Shown here piece by piece: positions 15,905 through 25,488 of a stretch of DNA of 64,000 nt (its first letter is position 1; every line of letters begins with the position of its first letter). The stretch spans positions 558,001 to 622,000 of the forward strand of contig CAWJXK010000008.1 of assembly GCA_963846855.1 (NCBI GenBank), written 5' to 3'. The notes below the pieces were generated by a model. That model was given only the letters and a program-made list of their open reading frames with translations. It searched no databases and was not told the origin of the DNA. A program made the position numbers and the translations under genes. The DNA comes from CAIWHR01 sp963846855 (GTDB lineage Bacteria; Pseudomonadota; Gammaproteobacteria; Burkholderiales; Casimicrobiaceae).

Positions 15905-18858
15905 ATGAAAAGGTTGCACCGGAAAAAGGTATCGCTGGCGGTCATGAACGCGCTCAACGCGGGAATCATGGTCAGTCTCGCGACGCCGATCGCCTACGCG
16001 CAGCAGTCCACCACGCCGCCCGAGCCCGCCAAGATCGAAACGGCCCAGACCCAGAAGATCGAGAAAATCGAGGTCACGGGCTCGCGGATTCCCTCGCCGA
16101 CGCTCACGAGCGAGAGTCCGGTCAACGTCATGAACGCGCAGGAAATCGCGTACACGGGGCTCACGAACACCTCGGACATCATGAATCAACTGCCGCAGGC
16201 CTACTCCGATCAAGGCAACACTCAGAGCAACGGCGCGACAGGCACGTCGACCGTGAACCTGCGCAACCTCGGTGCAACCCGCACGCTGGTCCTGATCGAC
16301 GGCAAGCGGATGCCCGCGGGCGACCCGACCTATTGGGCGACCGACCTCAACAACATCCCGGCGCCGCTGATCCAGCGCGTCGAAGTGCTGTCGGGCGGCG
16401 CGTCGTCGATCTACGGGTCGGACGCCATCGCCGGCGTCATCAACTTCATCATGAACGACCACTTCGAGGGCATCCAGTTCCAGTGGAACGCCAACGGGTA
16501 CAACCACCAGCAGCATAGCGATGACGTCTCCTCCATCATCGCGGGGCGCTCCATTACCAACCCGTCGCAGTTCCAGGTGCCCGGCAACGTCGGCCTCGAC
16601 GGCCAGAGCCAGGACTTCACGTTGACCATGGGCAGCAATTTCGCCAACGGCAAAGGCAACGCCACGGTATTCTTCGGCTACATTCACACCAACCCGATAC
16701 TGCAGGCAAGTCGCGATTTCAGCGCCTGCTCGCTCAACGCGCAACGCGAAGGGCTTCAACTGCGGCGGCTCGGGCACGTGCGCCACCGGCCAGTTCTTCA
16801 CCGCGGACAGTGATGCGTTCACGATCGCGAATGCCGCCGGCGACGTGCGGCCCTTTACGACCAACGACCAATTCAACTTCGGCCCGTACAATTACTTCCA
16901 GCGCAACGACGAGCGCTATCAGGCCAATGTCTTCGCGCACTACGACTTGTTCCCGCAAGTGCGGGTGTACTCGGAATTCGATTTCATGTCCGACACCACG
17001 AACACGCAGATCGCGCCCAGCGGCGCGTTCGGCCAGAGCGCCGTCCTCTCCAACGACAATCCGCTGCTGTCGCAGTCATTCAAGGACGCGATGGGCATCA
17101 CGGCCACGACGCCGCAGACCGTTTACATGCTCCGTCGCAACGTCGAGGGCGGCGGGCGAATCCAGGACCTCATGCACGAGAACTATCGCTACGTCATCGG
17201 CGCGAAGGGCGACTTCCTGGACGGAAAGTGGGATTACAACGGCTGGTGGCAGTCCGGCAGGAACAATTATTCGCAGACCTACCGGAACGACTTCAACGGT
17301 ACGCGTCTGGTCGATGCCGTGACCGTCGTCAAGGATGCAAATGGCCAGCCCGTCTGCGCGTCGGGCAACACGGGTTGCGCCCCCTACGATATCTTCCACT
17401 CGGGCGGCGTCACGCAGGCGGCGCTCGACTACCTGCAGACCCCGGGCATGCAGAACGGCTTCACCTCACAGAGTGTCATCGGGCTCAATATTTCGTCCGA
17501 CCTCGGCGCGGGTTACGGATGGACGTTGCCCTGGGCCAGGAACGGCGTCGGGGTCGCGTTCGGCATCGAGCGCCGCGTCGAGAAGCTGAATCTTCAGGTG
17601 GATGAGTTCTTCTCGGCGTTCGAAGGCACCGGCCAGGGCGGGCCGGTTCTCCCGCTCAGCGGCCAATATACGGTGGTCGAACCCTACGCCGAAATTCGCG
17701 TGCCGATCATGGAGCGGCAGGAATGGGCCTACGACCTCACGCTGACCGCTTCCTACCGTTACTCGAGCTACAGCACCGACCAGAACACGAACTCGTACGG
17801 CGTTGGCGCGGACTGGGCGCCCATCAAGGAAGCCAAGGTCCGGGGCAGCTACCAGCAGGCCGTGCGCGCCGCGAACATCATCGAGCTCTTCACCGCGCAG
17901 GGATTCAACCTGTTCGACATGAACGGCGGCGATCCCTGCGGTCCGTCGAAGCAGGCGACGCTCGAGCAATGCCTGAGGACGGGGCTGGCGCCCGGCCAGT
18001 ACGGGGCGAAGATCCTCGACAACGTCCGCCGGCCAGTACAACTACCTGCAGGGCGGCAACCCCGATCTGAAGCCCGAGACGGCGAAGACCTACACGGTCG
18101 GTGGGGTGTTCCAGCCGATGGCCGGCATGAGCGCCACGGTCGATTACTGGCACATCAACGTCGACGATGCGGTAGGCATCATTGCGCCGGATCTTGCCCT
18201 GTCCCAGTGTCTTGAAGCGGGGCAGTTCTGTGACCTGATCCACCGCGGCGCCAACGGCAACCTCTGGCTTCCCGGCCAGGGTTACGTTTCCGCGCTCAAC
18301 CAGAACATCGGCGCCTACAAGACCGACGGCATCGACGTGACGTTCAACTATGGGACGCCGATCAAGGATTACGGGAGCATCGCCATCGGCCTTGTCGGAA
18401 CCTGGGTCAACGAGTTCGTTACCACGCCGCTTCCGGGGGGTGATTCGTACGACTGCGTGGGCCTCTACGGTCCCACGTGCGGCGCGCCGCAACCGAGCTG
18501 GCGCCACAAGCTGACGGGCGTCTGGAATACGCCGTGGAACGTCAACCTGGCGTTGGCGTGGCGCTATGCGGGCGCCACCTCGGCGGAACAGAACAACTCG
18601 AACCCGCAGCTGTCCGGTTCCGTCTTTCCGGTGTCTGCCAACATCGGGTCACAGAGCTGGTTCGACCTTGCCGCGCAGTGGAACATCGACAAGAACTGGA
18701 CGCTTCGCGGCGGTTGCAACAACCTATTCGACCGCGATCCGCCGCTCGTATACTCCGGGCTCAACCCGATTGCCTCAGGCGGCAACGGCAACACCTGGCC
18801 CGGCGTCTACGACAGCCTCGGCCGTAACTTCTTCGTGAACGTCACCGCGCAGTTCTGA
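15905..18858 (+). pseudogene. TonB-dependent outer-membrane receptor interrupted by two frameshifts
   Basis: Together the three frames encode a receptor of about 984 residues: signal peptide (to about residue 34), TonB-box-like IEKIEVTGSRI, plug domain (NLRNLGATRTLVLIDGKRMP, VEVLSGGASSIYGSDAIAGV), and a 22-strand-type barrel ending RNFFVNVTAQF. The frame shifts by +1 near 16742 (SLNA continues as NAKGF in the next frame) and again by +1 near 18024-18030 (before AGQYNYLQGGNPDLKPE). Each site is explained by one extra base. Outside these points the coding pattern is intact and the C-terminus is complete. It may therefore be a recent pseudogene, or a functional gene with sequence errors. The plug resembles receptors that import peptides or other large ligands in Xanthomonas/Caulobacter-type systems. 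The exbB-exbD-tonB genes lie 8 kb downstream. Confidence 0.85.
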
Positions 18859-18884
18859 TTCGCGGGCGCGGGAATTGCGATATC

Positions 18885-18915
18885 GACGGCGAGCCTCGGC
18901 TCGCCGTCTTCTTTT
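18885..18915 (+). terminator. Rho-independent terminator after the TonB-dependent receptor
   Basis: An 11-base-pair perfect stem, GACGGCGAGCC / GGCTCGCCGTC, separated by two bases (18885-18908), is followed by TTCTTTT. It lies 27 bases after the receptor stop codon. Confidence 0.85.
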
Positions 18916-19113
18916 GGGTTGGCGTCCGCAGTGCAGCGCGCACGTCGTTCCGTGCGAATGCAGGAGCCCGGCGTCGTCGTCCATGCCATCAGGTGAAAGA
19001 GTGTTGGTTCGGACGCCTCCTTTGCCCGCGAATCCGTGCGGCTTCTCGCCGGCTGGCGCTGCCCCGGGGCGACATCGTAAAATGCGCGATCTGTCCCTAT
19101 AGGAACCCTGGCC

Positions 19114-19479
19114 ATGATTTCCATTCGATCCCGGCTCGCCTCTGCATTCATTGCCATGGCCCTCGCGGCGCCCGCGGGGGTTGCGCTCGCGCAGACTGCC
19201 GCACCGGCCGCGCCGACGGTCACGCCCGCACCGAACTGCGAAAAACCGGGCGACCCTCCGGCCATGAACCCCACTGAGCTCGGCAAGTCCGCCGCCGAGC
19301 TCAAGCGAAGCAACTGGTTCAAGAACGCGAGGGCCTACCTCGATTGCCTGAAGCGTTTTGTCGACGAGCAGCAGGCCGCGGCCGCGCCGCACGTCAGGGC
19401 GGCCAATGCCGCGGTCGAGGAGTACACCAAGGAACAAAAGACCTTCAACGAACAGGTCGAATTGGCGCGGTCGCAATAA
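19114..19479 (+). CDS. Small exported protein of unknown function
   Basis: A 121-residue protein with a clear signal peptide (MISIRSRLASAFIAMALAAP..., cleavage near ALA-QT). The mature part is short: a Pro/Ala linker, then NCEKPGDPP, a helical stretch KSAAELKRSNWFKNARAYLDCL and a charged, probably coiled C-terminus. Two cysteines, in NCEK and YLDCL, could form a disulfide. AGGAA lies eight bases upstream of the ATG, and TAAAAT at 19078-19083 may be its -10. I do not recognise the family. It stands between the receptor and the FKBP gene on the same strand. Confidence 0.7.
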   Translation: MISIRSRLASAFIAMALAAPAGVALAQTAAPAAPTVTPAPNCEKPGDPPAMNPTELGKSAAELKRSNWFKNARAYLDCLKRFVDEQQAAAAPHVRAANAAVEEYTKEQKTFNEQVELARSQ

Positions 19480-19575
19480 AGGCCGGCAAGCGGATTCATG
19501 TTTTCGCCCGGGCAAAGCGCGTTGCGCTTCCCGGCCCGAACACGAATCGGTGTGATTGCCCGCACATTTTCCGCC

Positions 19576-20394
19576 ATGCGCGCTCTTGCTTCGTTGGCGT
19601 TTCTTCTTGTCGCTGCGATGGCCGCCGCTCAGGCCCCGCCCGCCGCGTCCGTGCAAGCGTCTGCACTGCCGCCTGCGCCGTCCGATGTCGCTGCGCCGCC
19701 CGCCGACGCCACGAAGACATCGTCCGGACTCGCATCGAAGGTGCTTGCACCCGGCACCGGCCAGGCTCACCCTGCCAGGGACGATCTCGTCACCGTGCGC
19801 TACAGCGGGTGGACGACGGACGGCAAGATGTTCGACAGTTCCGTCGCTCGGGGAGCGCCTTCGACGTTCCTGCTCGATCGCGTGCTTGCGGGTTGGACGG
19901 AAGGCGTGCAGCTGATGGTGGTGGGCGAAACGCGCCGCTTCTGGGTCCCTTATTCGCTTGCCTACAAAGGCCAGCGCGGGCCGAAAGGGATGGTCGTATT
20001 CGACATCGAGCTGATCTCGTTCACCGATTCGCCGACGAAGACCCCGCCTGACGTAAGGCGTCCGCCGGCTAGCGCAAATCGAACTGCCAGCGGGTTGTTC
20101 TACAAGACGCTCCACCCCGGGACCGGCGAACGGCATCCAAAGGCAAAGGACCAGGTCACGGTACATTACTCGGGCTGGACGACGGATGGGAAGCTGTTCG
20201 ACAGCTCGATCGCGCGCGGCCAGCCGGCAACGTTCGCACTCGACAGCGTGATTCCAGGATGGGCCCAAGGCCTCCAGTTGATGGTGGAAGGCGAGAAGGC
20301 GCGCTTCTGGATTCCCGAGTATCTCGCTTACAAAGGGCAAGGCGAGCCGTACGGGATGCTGGTGTTCGACGTCGAGCTGATCAAAATCCGATAA
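19576..20394 (+). CDS. Exported FKBP-type peptidyl-prolyl isomerase with two FKBP domains
   Basis: About 272 residues from ATG 19576, which gives a good signal peptide (MRALASLAFLLVAAMAAAQA). ATG 19498 would add 26 residues that do not fit a signal. Two FKBP domains follow, each with VTVxYSGWTTDGKxFDSS, a GWxxGxQLMVxGE segment and a xxxVFDxELI end strand. It would catalyse proline isomerisation and assist folding of exported proteins. The double-domain form is less common than the single-domain form. Its place next to the TonB receptor suggests a role in folding an envelope protein. Confidence 0.85.
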   Translation: MRALASLAFLLVAAMAAAQAPPAASVQASALPPAPSDVAAPPADATKTSSGLASKVLAPGTGQAHPARDDLVTVRYSGWTTDGKMFDSSVARGAPSTFLLDRVLAGWTEGVQLMVVGETRRFWVPYSLAYKGQRGPKGMVVFDIELISFTDSPTKTPPDVRRPPASANRTASGLFYKTLHPGTGERHPKAKDQVTVHYSGWTTDGKLFDSSIARGQPATFALDSVIPGWAQGLQLMVEGEKARFWIPEYLAYKGQGEPYGMLVFDVELIKIR

Positions 20395-20494
20395 TAGGGG
20401 AATCGATCACCCGGATTCGTCGTCCGCGCTGTCGGCTCGTATATACTCACGTCTTGCCGCCCGGCGGCGCGAGATTGATAACGAAAGGTTGCCA

Positions 20495-20722
20495 ATGAAT
20501 CGATACTGCCTGCTCCTTGCCGTCGCGGGGACTGCTTTCATTGTCGGATGCGCATCGGCCGACAAAAAAGCCGAAGGGCCGGACGACGACAAGGATTTCG
20601 TGACCGGCAGCCGCCTGCCCGTGAAGACCGGAACGGGGCATGCGGCCGCGACGACGAGCAGGCAGGGAATCGACGACATGTTGCGCAATCGCAACGTCGG
20701 AACCAGCCCGCCTCAAAATTAG
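20495..20722 (+). CDS. Small lipoprotein of unknown function
   Basis: A 75-residue lipoprotein: MNRYCLLLAVAGTAFIVGCA has a lipobox (IVGC), followed by a highly charged linker (ADKKAEGPDDDKDF) and a short conserved-looking tail, VTGSRLPVKT. GAAAGG precedes the ATG. A TATACT at 20442-20447 may be the -10 of its promoter, with a poor -35. The stop overlaps by four bases with the end of the convergent beta-hydroxylase gene. The phrase VTGSRLP resembles the TonB-box region of the receptor (VTGSRIP); see the findings. Confidence 0.7.
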   Translation: MNRYCLLLAVAGTAFIVGCASADKKAEGPDDDKDFVTGSRLPVKTGTGHAAATTSRQGIDDMLRNRNVGTSPPQN

Positions 20723-22014
20723 CTTTCGAGGTCGGCGGCCCCACCCGTAAACGCGTTGACGCCCGCCGTCAGCGCCGTAATCAGCGCCCGCTCGGGCGGC
20801 GTCAGGTGCGGGTGCCAGATGTCGAAGATGAGCACGACCCGTAGCTTGTCGCTGTTGTTCCATGCTTCGTGCTCGATCGTGTCGTCGAACACCCACGCCT
20901 GTCCCGGAATCCATTGGCGCGTGTCGTTGCCGACCCGGAATCCGCAGTCTTCGGGGATGATGAGGGCAAGGTGCGTGACCAGGCGAACGTTGGTCACACC
21001 GGTGTGCGGCGGGATTCGCGTCCGTGGCTTCAACAACGAGAACATCGCCGCCGGCGTCCGTCCCGGTTGGTCGGGCTGGGGAGCGCCCGCCAGCAACTGC
21101 ATGGTGGTCGGGCACCTGGCGGCGTTTTCGCCGATCAGCTTTCCCATCTTGTAAAGGTGGAAGGCACTCCAGCGCGGCGAGTTGTTCAGTTCCGCGAACT
21201 GGTTGTGCGGTACGTCCGGCGGATAGCTGATATAGGGCGTGAAGCCTTCCTCGGCGGCCAGGATTTCGAGAAATTCTTCGCGAACGTCGTTCGTCGCGGC
21301 CTCGATCGGATCGAGCCAGGGAAAATCGGCGCGGTCGAAGAATTCGATCGGGGCAAGACCGGGAAAGTGATAGATCACCGAATGTGAATCGTATCGCTTC
21401 TTCCGTCCGACCATGATGTCGAGCGAATCACGGAACCGCTTCAGATTCTCACCGGCGAACTGCGCGAGGTGTGAATCGAGATGTTGATCGAGGAAGGTCC
21501 CGATGTCCTGGTTGTATTTCTGCACGTGCGCCAGCGCCTGCGAGACGGACGGCCGCAGCTCGGGATGCAGGCGTTCGACGGGGGGAGCGACAATCGCCGC
21601 GGCGCCGTAGGCCCGCGCCGCCTGGTGCGTCTTTCCCTGGCGCTCGAGCAGGTTGGCGCGTAGAAGCAGGCCCACGAGGTCGCTGGGATCACGGCTGAGC
21701 GCGTGCTGAATCGCGCTTTCTTCGCTCGGCTCGTCGTTGAGGTTCCGGCAGGTGACGGCAAGATGGATCCATTGCTGGGCGTCCGTGCCATCGGTGTCCA
21801 CGAGGCGCTGGAACGCCACGCGGGCGGACTGCATGTCCCCTTGGCGGAAGGCCCGCTGGCCGAGTGCCATCAAGGTTCGGGGATGCCCGGGGTCGATCTC
21901 GAGGATCCGCCTCCAAAGTCGCTTTGCCTCGTCCTCTCGCCCGGCTTGTGCGGCGTGGAAAGCCTGCGCCTCCAAGGCATTGATTTCGGGCGATCCTCCC
22001 TGAGTGTTCTGCAT
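20719..22014 (-). CDS. TPR plus aspartyl/asparaginyl beta-hydroxylase domain protein (downstream copy)
   Basis: About 431 residues. The N-terminal half has tetratricopeptide-type helices (FHAAQAGREDEAKRLWRRIL, GHPRTLMALGQRAFRQGD). The C-terminal domain (about residues 235-415) matches the AspH/asparaginyl beta-hydroxylase fold: IPPHTGVTNVRLVTHLAL has the first iron His, RVGNDTRQWIPGQAWVFDDT carries the 2-oxoglutarate-side residues, and IEHEAWN has the second His. It would hydroxylate Asp or Asn side chains using Fe(II), oxygen and 2-oxoglutarate. ATG 22014 has CGAGAA upstream; ATG 22047, overlapping the previous gene's stop, is also possible. It is the second of two tandem paralogs. Confidence 0.82.
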   Translation of the reverse strand: MQNTQGGSPEINALEAQAFHAAQAGREDEAKRLWRRILEIDPGHPRTLMALGQRAFRQGDMQSARVAFQRLVDTDGTDAQQWIHLAVTCRNLNDEPSEESAIQHALSRDPSDLVGLLLRANLLERQGKTHQAARAYGAAAIVAPPVERLHPELRPSVSQALAHVQKYNQDIGTFLDQHLDSHLAQFAGENLKRFRDSLDIMVGRKKRYDSHSVIYHFPGLAPIEFFDRADFPWLDPIEAATNDVREEFLEILAAEEGFTPYISYPPDVPHNQFAELNNSPRWSAFHLYKMGKLIGENAARCPTTMQLLAGAPQPDQPGRTPAAMFSLLKPRTRIPPHTGVTNVRLVTHLALIIPEDCGFRVGNDTRQWIPGQAWVFDDTIEHEAWNNSDKLRVVLIFDIWHPHLTPPERALITALTAGVNAFTGGAADLES

Positions 22015-22034
22015 TGGTTTTCTCGTTGGGGTTG

Positions 22035-23216
22035 TCAGATCGACCATGCAGGCTTCTCGCCGCTGTAGGTGTCGATCGCTCCAAACATGGCAGCGACGAG
22101 CCCGCGCTCCGCTTCGGTGAGCTCCGGACGCCAGACTTCGAACAGAAGTATCACGCGGGTCCGGTCGCTGCGGTTCCAGGCCTCGTGTTCCATCGTGTCG
22201 TCGAACAGCCACGCCTTGCCTTCGACCGGCGTGCGCGTGTCGTTGCCGACCCGGAAGCCGCAGTCCGGCGGGACGATCAACGGAAGGTGGCAGATGAGGC
22301 GGGTATTGACGAGACCCGAATGGGGCGGAATCCGCGCGCCGGGGCGCAGCAGGGAGAAAAGAACCGACGGCGAGCGGTTCTTCACCCGGGCAAGCGGAAC
22401 GTCCTCCATGACCTTCATGGTCCGCGGGCACCGGGCGGCGTTCTCGGGCACGATCTCGCCGTCCTTCCACAAGTAGAAGGCGCCCCAGTCCGGGTTGTCC
22501 GCCATCCCGCTTTGTTCCTTGCGCGGACGCTTTGGGTCGTTCTGGACATAGGGTCGGAACGCGGACTCTCCCTTGAGGACCTCGGAGAGCTCGGAGCGGA
22601 TGTCCGCCGTGGCCGCCTCGACCGGGTCGAGCCACGGGAAGTCGTCCCGCTCGTAGAACTGGATCTGGGGAAGCTCCGGGAAGAAATAGGTGCGCGGCTG
22701 CTGGAAATAGATCGTCTTCTTTCCCAGCAGAATGTCGAGAGAGTGCCTGAACCGCCCGGCGGATCGCCCTTCGACGAGGCCCTGGGCGACGAGCCGGTCC
22801 TGAAGGAACGCTTCGAATTGAGCGGCATGACGCTCGCAAATCCTTTGCGCCCGGTTCACTTCGTCGCGCATTTCAACCGACAGCTGGTCGGCTGGCGGAG
22901 CGATCTGGAGAACGAATCGGTAGAACGACGACGCGCCGCGCGCGTCCCCCGACTCCGCCAGCTGGTCGGCCTTGAACATCAGCGCGCGCAAGTTGCGTGG
23001 CTCGAGCGCCAGTGCCTTGTCGACGGCGGCGAGCGCGGCCATCCTGTCGTCGAGGCGACGGCAAGCATAGGCGAGGCCGATGTAACTGGAGGCATCGGCC
23101 CGACCTGAAGAGACGATCCTTTCGAATGACTCGCGCGCCGTGCGAGCATCACCCGTGCGTAGCGCGTCGACTCCGGACTGCGCGAGCGCACGCGCGTCAA
23201 TGGGTGGCATGGGCAT
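22035..23216 (-). CDS. TPR plus aspartyl/asparaginyl beta-hydroxylase domain protein (upstream copy)
   Basis: About 393 residues, with the same architecture as the next gene and clearly its paralog: TPR-like helices (VDALRTGDARTARESFERIV, SYIGLAYACRRLDDRMAA), then the beta-hydroxylase domain with IPPHSGLVNTRLICHLPL, RVGNDTRTPVEGKAWLFDDT and MEHEAWN. Both iron-binding His candidates are kept, so it looks active. ATG 23216 is chosen because the upstream residues do not resemble the family; no strong ribosome-binding site is seen. The gap to the downstream copy is about 20 bases, so they form an operon. The substrate is unknown. Confidence 0.82.
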   Translation of the reverse strand: MPMPPIDARALAQSGVDALRTGDARTARESFERIVSSGRADASSYIGLAYACRRLDDRMAALAAVDKALALEPRNLRALMFKADQLAESGDARGASSFYRFVLQIAPPADQLSVEMRDEVNRAQRICERHAAQFEAFLQDRLVAQGLVEGRSAGRFRHSLDILLGKKTIYFQQPRTYFFPELPQIQFYERDDFPWLDPVEAATADIRSELSEVLKGESAFRPYVQNDPKRPRKEQSGMADNPDWGAFYLWKDGEIVPENAARCPRTMKVMEDVPLARVKNRSPSVLFSLLRPGARIPPHSGLVNTRLICHLPLIVPPDCGFRVGNDTRTPVEGKAWLFDDTMEHEAWNRSDRTRVILLFEVWRPELTEAERGLVAAMFGAIDTYSGEKPAWSI

Positions 23217-23290
23217 GGTGAGCAGATTCAGATTGTCGCCGGCGGTTTCGCCTCCGACGCCGGATTGCGGACGAAAGCATAGCAAATAAC

Positions 23291-23488
23291 ATGAGAACCT
23301 TGCAGAGTCCGGCGCAGGATTGCGTTTCCAACAGAGCGGCCGGCAAAATCGCCGACGAACACCGGCGGTCGCAGGTCTGCGAGCTCAATGAAATCGCCGT
23401 GCTGGAAGGACTGTCGATGAAACGTGAAAACCGCGTAGGACTCGATGTCGCACGCCAGAATCTGATGCGCATGTCGTCGACAATCTAA
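23291..23488 (+). CDS. Possible small protein (65 residues), weakly supported
   Basis: An open frame from ATG 23291 that diverges from the beta-hydroxylase genes and ends four bases into the convergent sulfotransferase-like gene. The product is hydrophilic, with two Cys residues (QDCV, QVCEL), and has no signal peptide or known domain. The ribosome-binding site is unclear. It is listed because it fills the only gap between two modifying enzymes; it may equally be a chance open frame. Confidence 0.2.
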   Translation: MRTLQSPAQDCVSNRAAGKIADEHRRSQVCELNEIAVLEGLSMKRENRVGLDVARQNLMRMSSTI

Positions 23489-24738
23489 ATGCCGATGCCG
23501 CTGACGACCTCGGCGACGCCATTGTCGGATCTCCTCAGCCGTTCGAGCCAGTCAATTCCTTTACGGATTTCCGCGTGGTTGTCACGGCGCGAGACACGCA
23601 GGCCTTCCGCACGAATATTCGGTGTGTACCCATATTCGGGTGCCTTCGAATAGCGCGTCAGCACCGGACTGCGCTCCACCTCGGAGAGATAGCGGTCGTG
23701 ACCGGGCAGCTCGTAATGGTCAAGAATGCGGATCATGTTGTCAGCCACGTTCGAAAGAAATGCGTCGAAATCCAGCGCGATGACCCTGCCGGCGAACCGC
23801 TTCACGGTGTCGCGTTGCGTCCAGGATTCGGATAGCCAGCTCATTGCCGCCAGTTCGCCGATCGACAACGTGTGCAAAGGCGCGAGAGGCGTGCCGACAC
23901 GCGATTGCAAACGCCGCATGCGTTCCGGCCCGTGCCCGCGCAGATCGACGGGTGAGTTCTGTCCGGCCAGCAGCGTCGCCAGGTAGGATTCGGCGCGCAG
24001 GTTCATGCAGATTGCGCGAGAGCTTTCACTTGCGGCGAGAATCGGCGCGGCCAGGCGCCCGGCACTGCTCGTCGCTTTGACGACGACGCTGCGCGTCTGG
24101 GCATAACCGCGACTCCAGAGCCGCAGGAACATGGCGAGCGCGAGTTCGAATGCATCGTTGCTCAAGAGCGAGTCGACTTGGCCCAACAGGTCATGGGCGT
24201 CGGCCAGCGTCCTGAGCGGCAACGGTTCGCGCAACGACAGCACCTCTCCCGTCTCGTCGAGCAGCCGGCTGAGCAGGGTCGAGCCGACGTGGCCCGTATG
24301 AAAGATGAAATGGACGGCATGGCTGCGTGTCACACGGCGCGCGGCGTTGGCGACACCGCCGATTGGCAGCCACGCGCCTTGCGTGACCGGGCTCAGAATG
24401 CGGTCGTCGAGGAAACTTGCGGCGCGATAGGCCGCCGCGTCGAAACGTACGAGCAAGACCACCTCGCGAATGAGGTCAAGCTTTTGCGGATAGGCGTCGG
24501 GCGACGTGGGCAATTGCGCCAGCAGGTCATCGGCAATCGAATTGGGTCGCTCTATCGCCAAATGGGAATCCTTCACGCCTCTTTCCGGCCCTGCTGGCGT
24601 TCGCGCGGCGGGCGGACTAACATCGAGAACCTCACGAAGCGCCAATCTCGCGTCAGGAACCTTCAACCCGGACACGGCGGCGGCGGAACATCTTTCTGTC
24701 GCGAGTCGTCGAATAATCGACGCGCGAGTAATGTTCAC
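23485..24738 (-). CDS. Sulfotransferase-like protein
   Basis: About 417 residues if GTG 24738 is the start. This start is uncertain, because it leaves only 33 bases to the divergent gene at 24772. The nucleotide-binding loop appears as FIFHTGHVGSTLLSRLLDET, in the place of the PAPS-binding loop of sulfotransferases, and it is followed by LREPLPLR. Later segments include RVIALDFDAFLSNVADNMIR. The charged C-terminus ends with a DWLERL helix. The first half (before the loop) is poorly conserved to the eye. It faces the two beta-hydroxylase genes in the same orientation. The acceptor substrate is unknown. It could alternatively bind another phosphorylated nucleotide. Confidence 0.65.
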   Translation of the reverse strand: MNITRASIIRRLATERCSAAAVSGLKVPDARLALREVLDVSPPAARTPAGPERGVKDSHLAIERPNSIADDLLAQLPTSPDAYPQKLDLIREVVLLVRFDAAAYRAASFLDDRILSPVTQGAWLPIGGVANAARRVTRSHAVHFIFHTGHVGSTLLSRLLDETGEVLSLREPLPLRTLADAHDLLGQVDSLLSNDAFELALAMFLRLWSRGYAQTRSVVVKATSSAGRLAAPILAASESSRAICMNLRAESYLATLLAGQNSPVDLRGHGPERMRRLQSRVGTPLAPLHTLSIGELAAMSWLSESWTQRDTVKRFAGRVIALDFDAFLSNVADNMIRILDHYELPGHDRYLSEVERSPVLTRYSKAPEYGYTPNIRAEGLRVSRRDNHAEIRKGIDWLERLRRSDNGVAEVVSGIGI

Positions 24739-24771
24739 ATGATAGCTTGAGGTGAACGAGGAGGGCCGACC

Positions 24772-25458
24772 ATGAACCGCACCACGCTTTTCGTCCTGTT
24801 GCTCACCACGCTCGCGGGGTCGGCTTTCGCGGCCCCGAAAGACGCTGCCGTCCCGGCAACGAGCGACGGACTCGTTGCCGTGCAATCCCGGAATCTGGGC
24901 GAGCTTTATCTGCGACCGGATAATGATCTGTCCCGCTATCACAAGATCATCGTTGACCCCGGCCGAGCCGCGTTCAAGAAGGACTGGCTGAAGGACACCA
25001 ACGCCCAGCGGGGGGTCCAGCGCTGGCTCATGCCTGAGGACGCGCAGCGGATCATCGACGAAGCGGCCGTGAGTCTTTCAACCGTCGTCGCCGAGACCTT
25101 CGAGTCGCGGGGCTACGAAATTGCAGCAGCACCGGGTGAGGGCGTGCTGCGTCTGTCCCCCAGCGTTACCGACCTCTACGTCAACGCTCCGGACGTGCCG
25201 GCGCCGGGAATTCAAGCTGCGATTGTAAGGGACGGAGGGCAGGCGACGCTTCGGCTCGACGTGCGCGACTCAGTGACAGGAGCTCTGCTCGCACGCGTCG
25301 TAGATCGTGACATGGCGCGCGAGATCCGGCTGAACAACAGGGCGAACAGCGTCACGAATCTGTTCTGGTTCGAAGCCCTGTTCAGGCAGTGGGCCGCGAA
25401 TTGTGCCATGGAGTTCGAGACGGCAGGGACGCGGAAGACCGCTCAGGCGCGTCCCTGA
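24772..25458 (+). CDS. Exported DUF3313-type protein
   Basis: A 228-residue protein with a signal peptide (TTLFVLLLTTLAGSAFAAP). The body shows features that I associate with DUF3313 proteins: LYLRPDNDLSRYHKIIVDP near residue 45, FKKDW, then a long helix before VAETFESRGYEIAAAPGEGV and a strand RLSPSVTDLYVNAPD. It ends with a short basic tail. GGTGAACGAGGAGGGCCGACC precedes the start, so the ribosome-binding site is strong. Function is unknown; members are mostly envelope lipoproteins, but no lipobox Cys is seen here. The assignment is from pattern memory. Confidence 0.65.
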   Translation: MNRTTLFVLLLTTLAGSAFAAPKDAAVPATSDGLVAVQSRNLGELYLRPDNDLSRYHKIIVDPGRAAFKKDWLKDTNAQRGVQRWLMPEDAQRIIDEAAVSLSTVVAETFESRGYEIAAAPGEGVLRLSPSVTDLYVNAPDVPAPGIQAAIVRDGGQATLRLDVRDSVTGALLARVVDRDMAREIRLNNRANSVTNLFWFEALFRQWAANCAMEFETAGTRKTAQARP

Positions 25459-25488
25459 GCCCGGGCCCGGAGGCCGGCCGCCCCCGGG

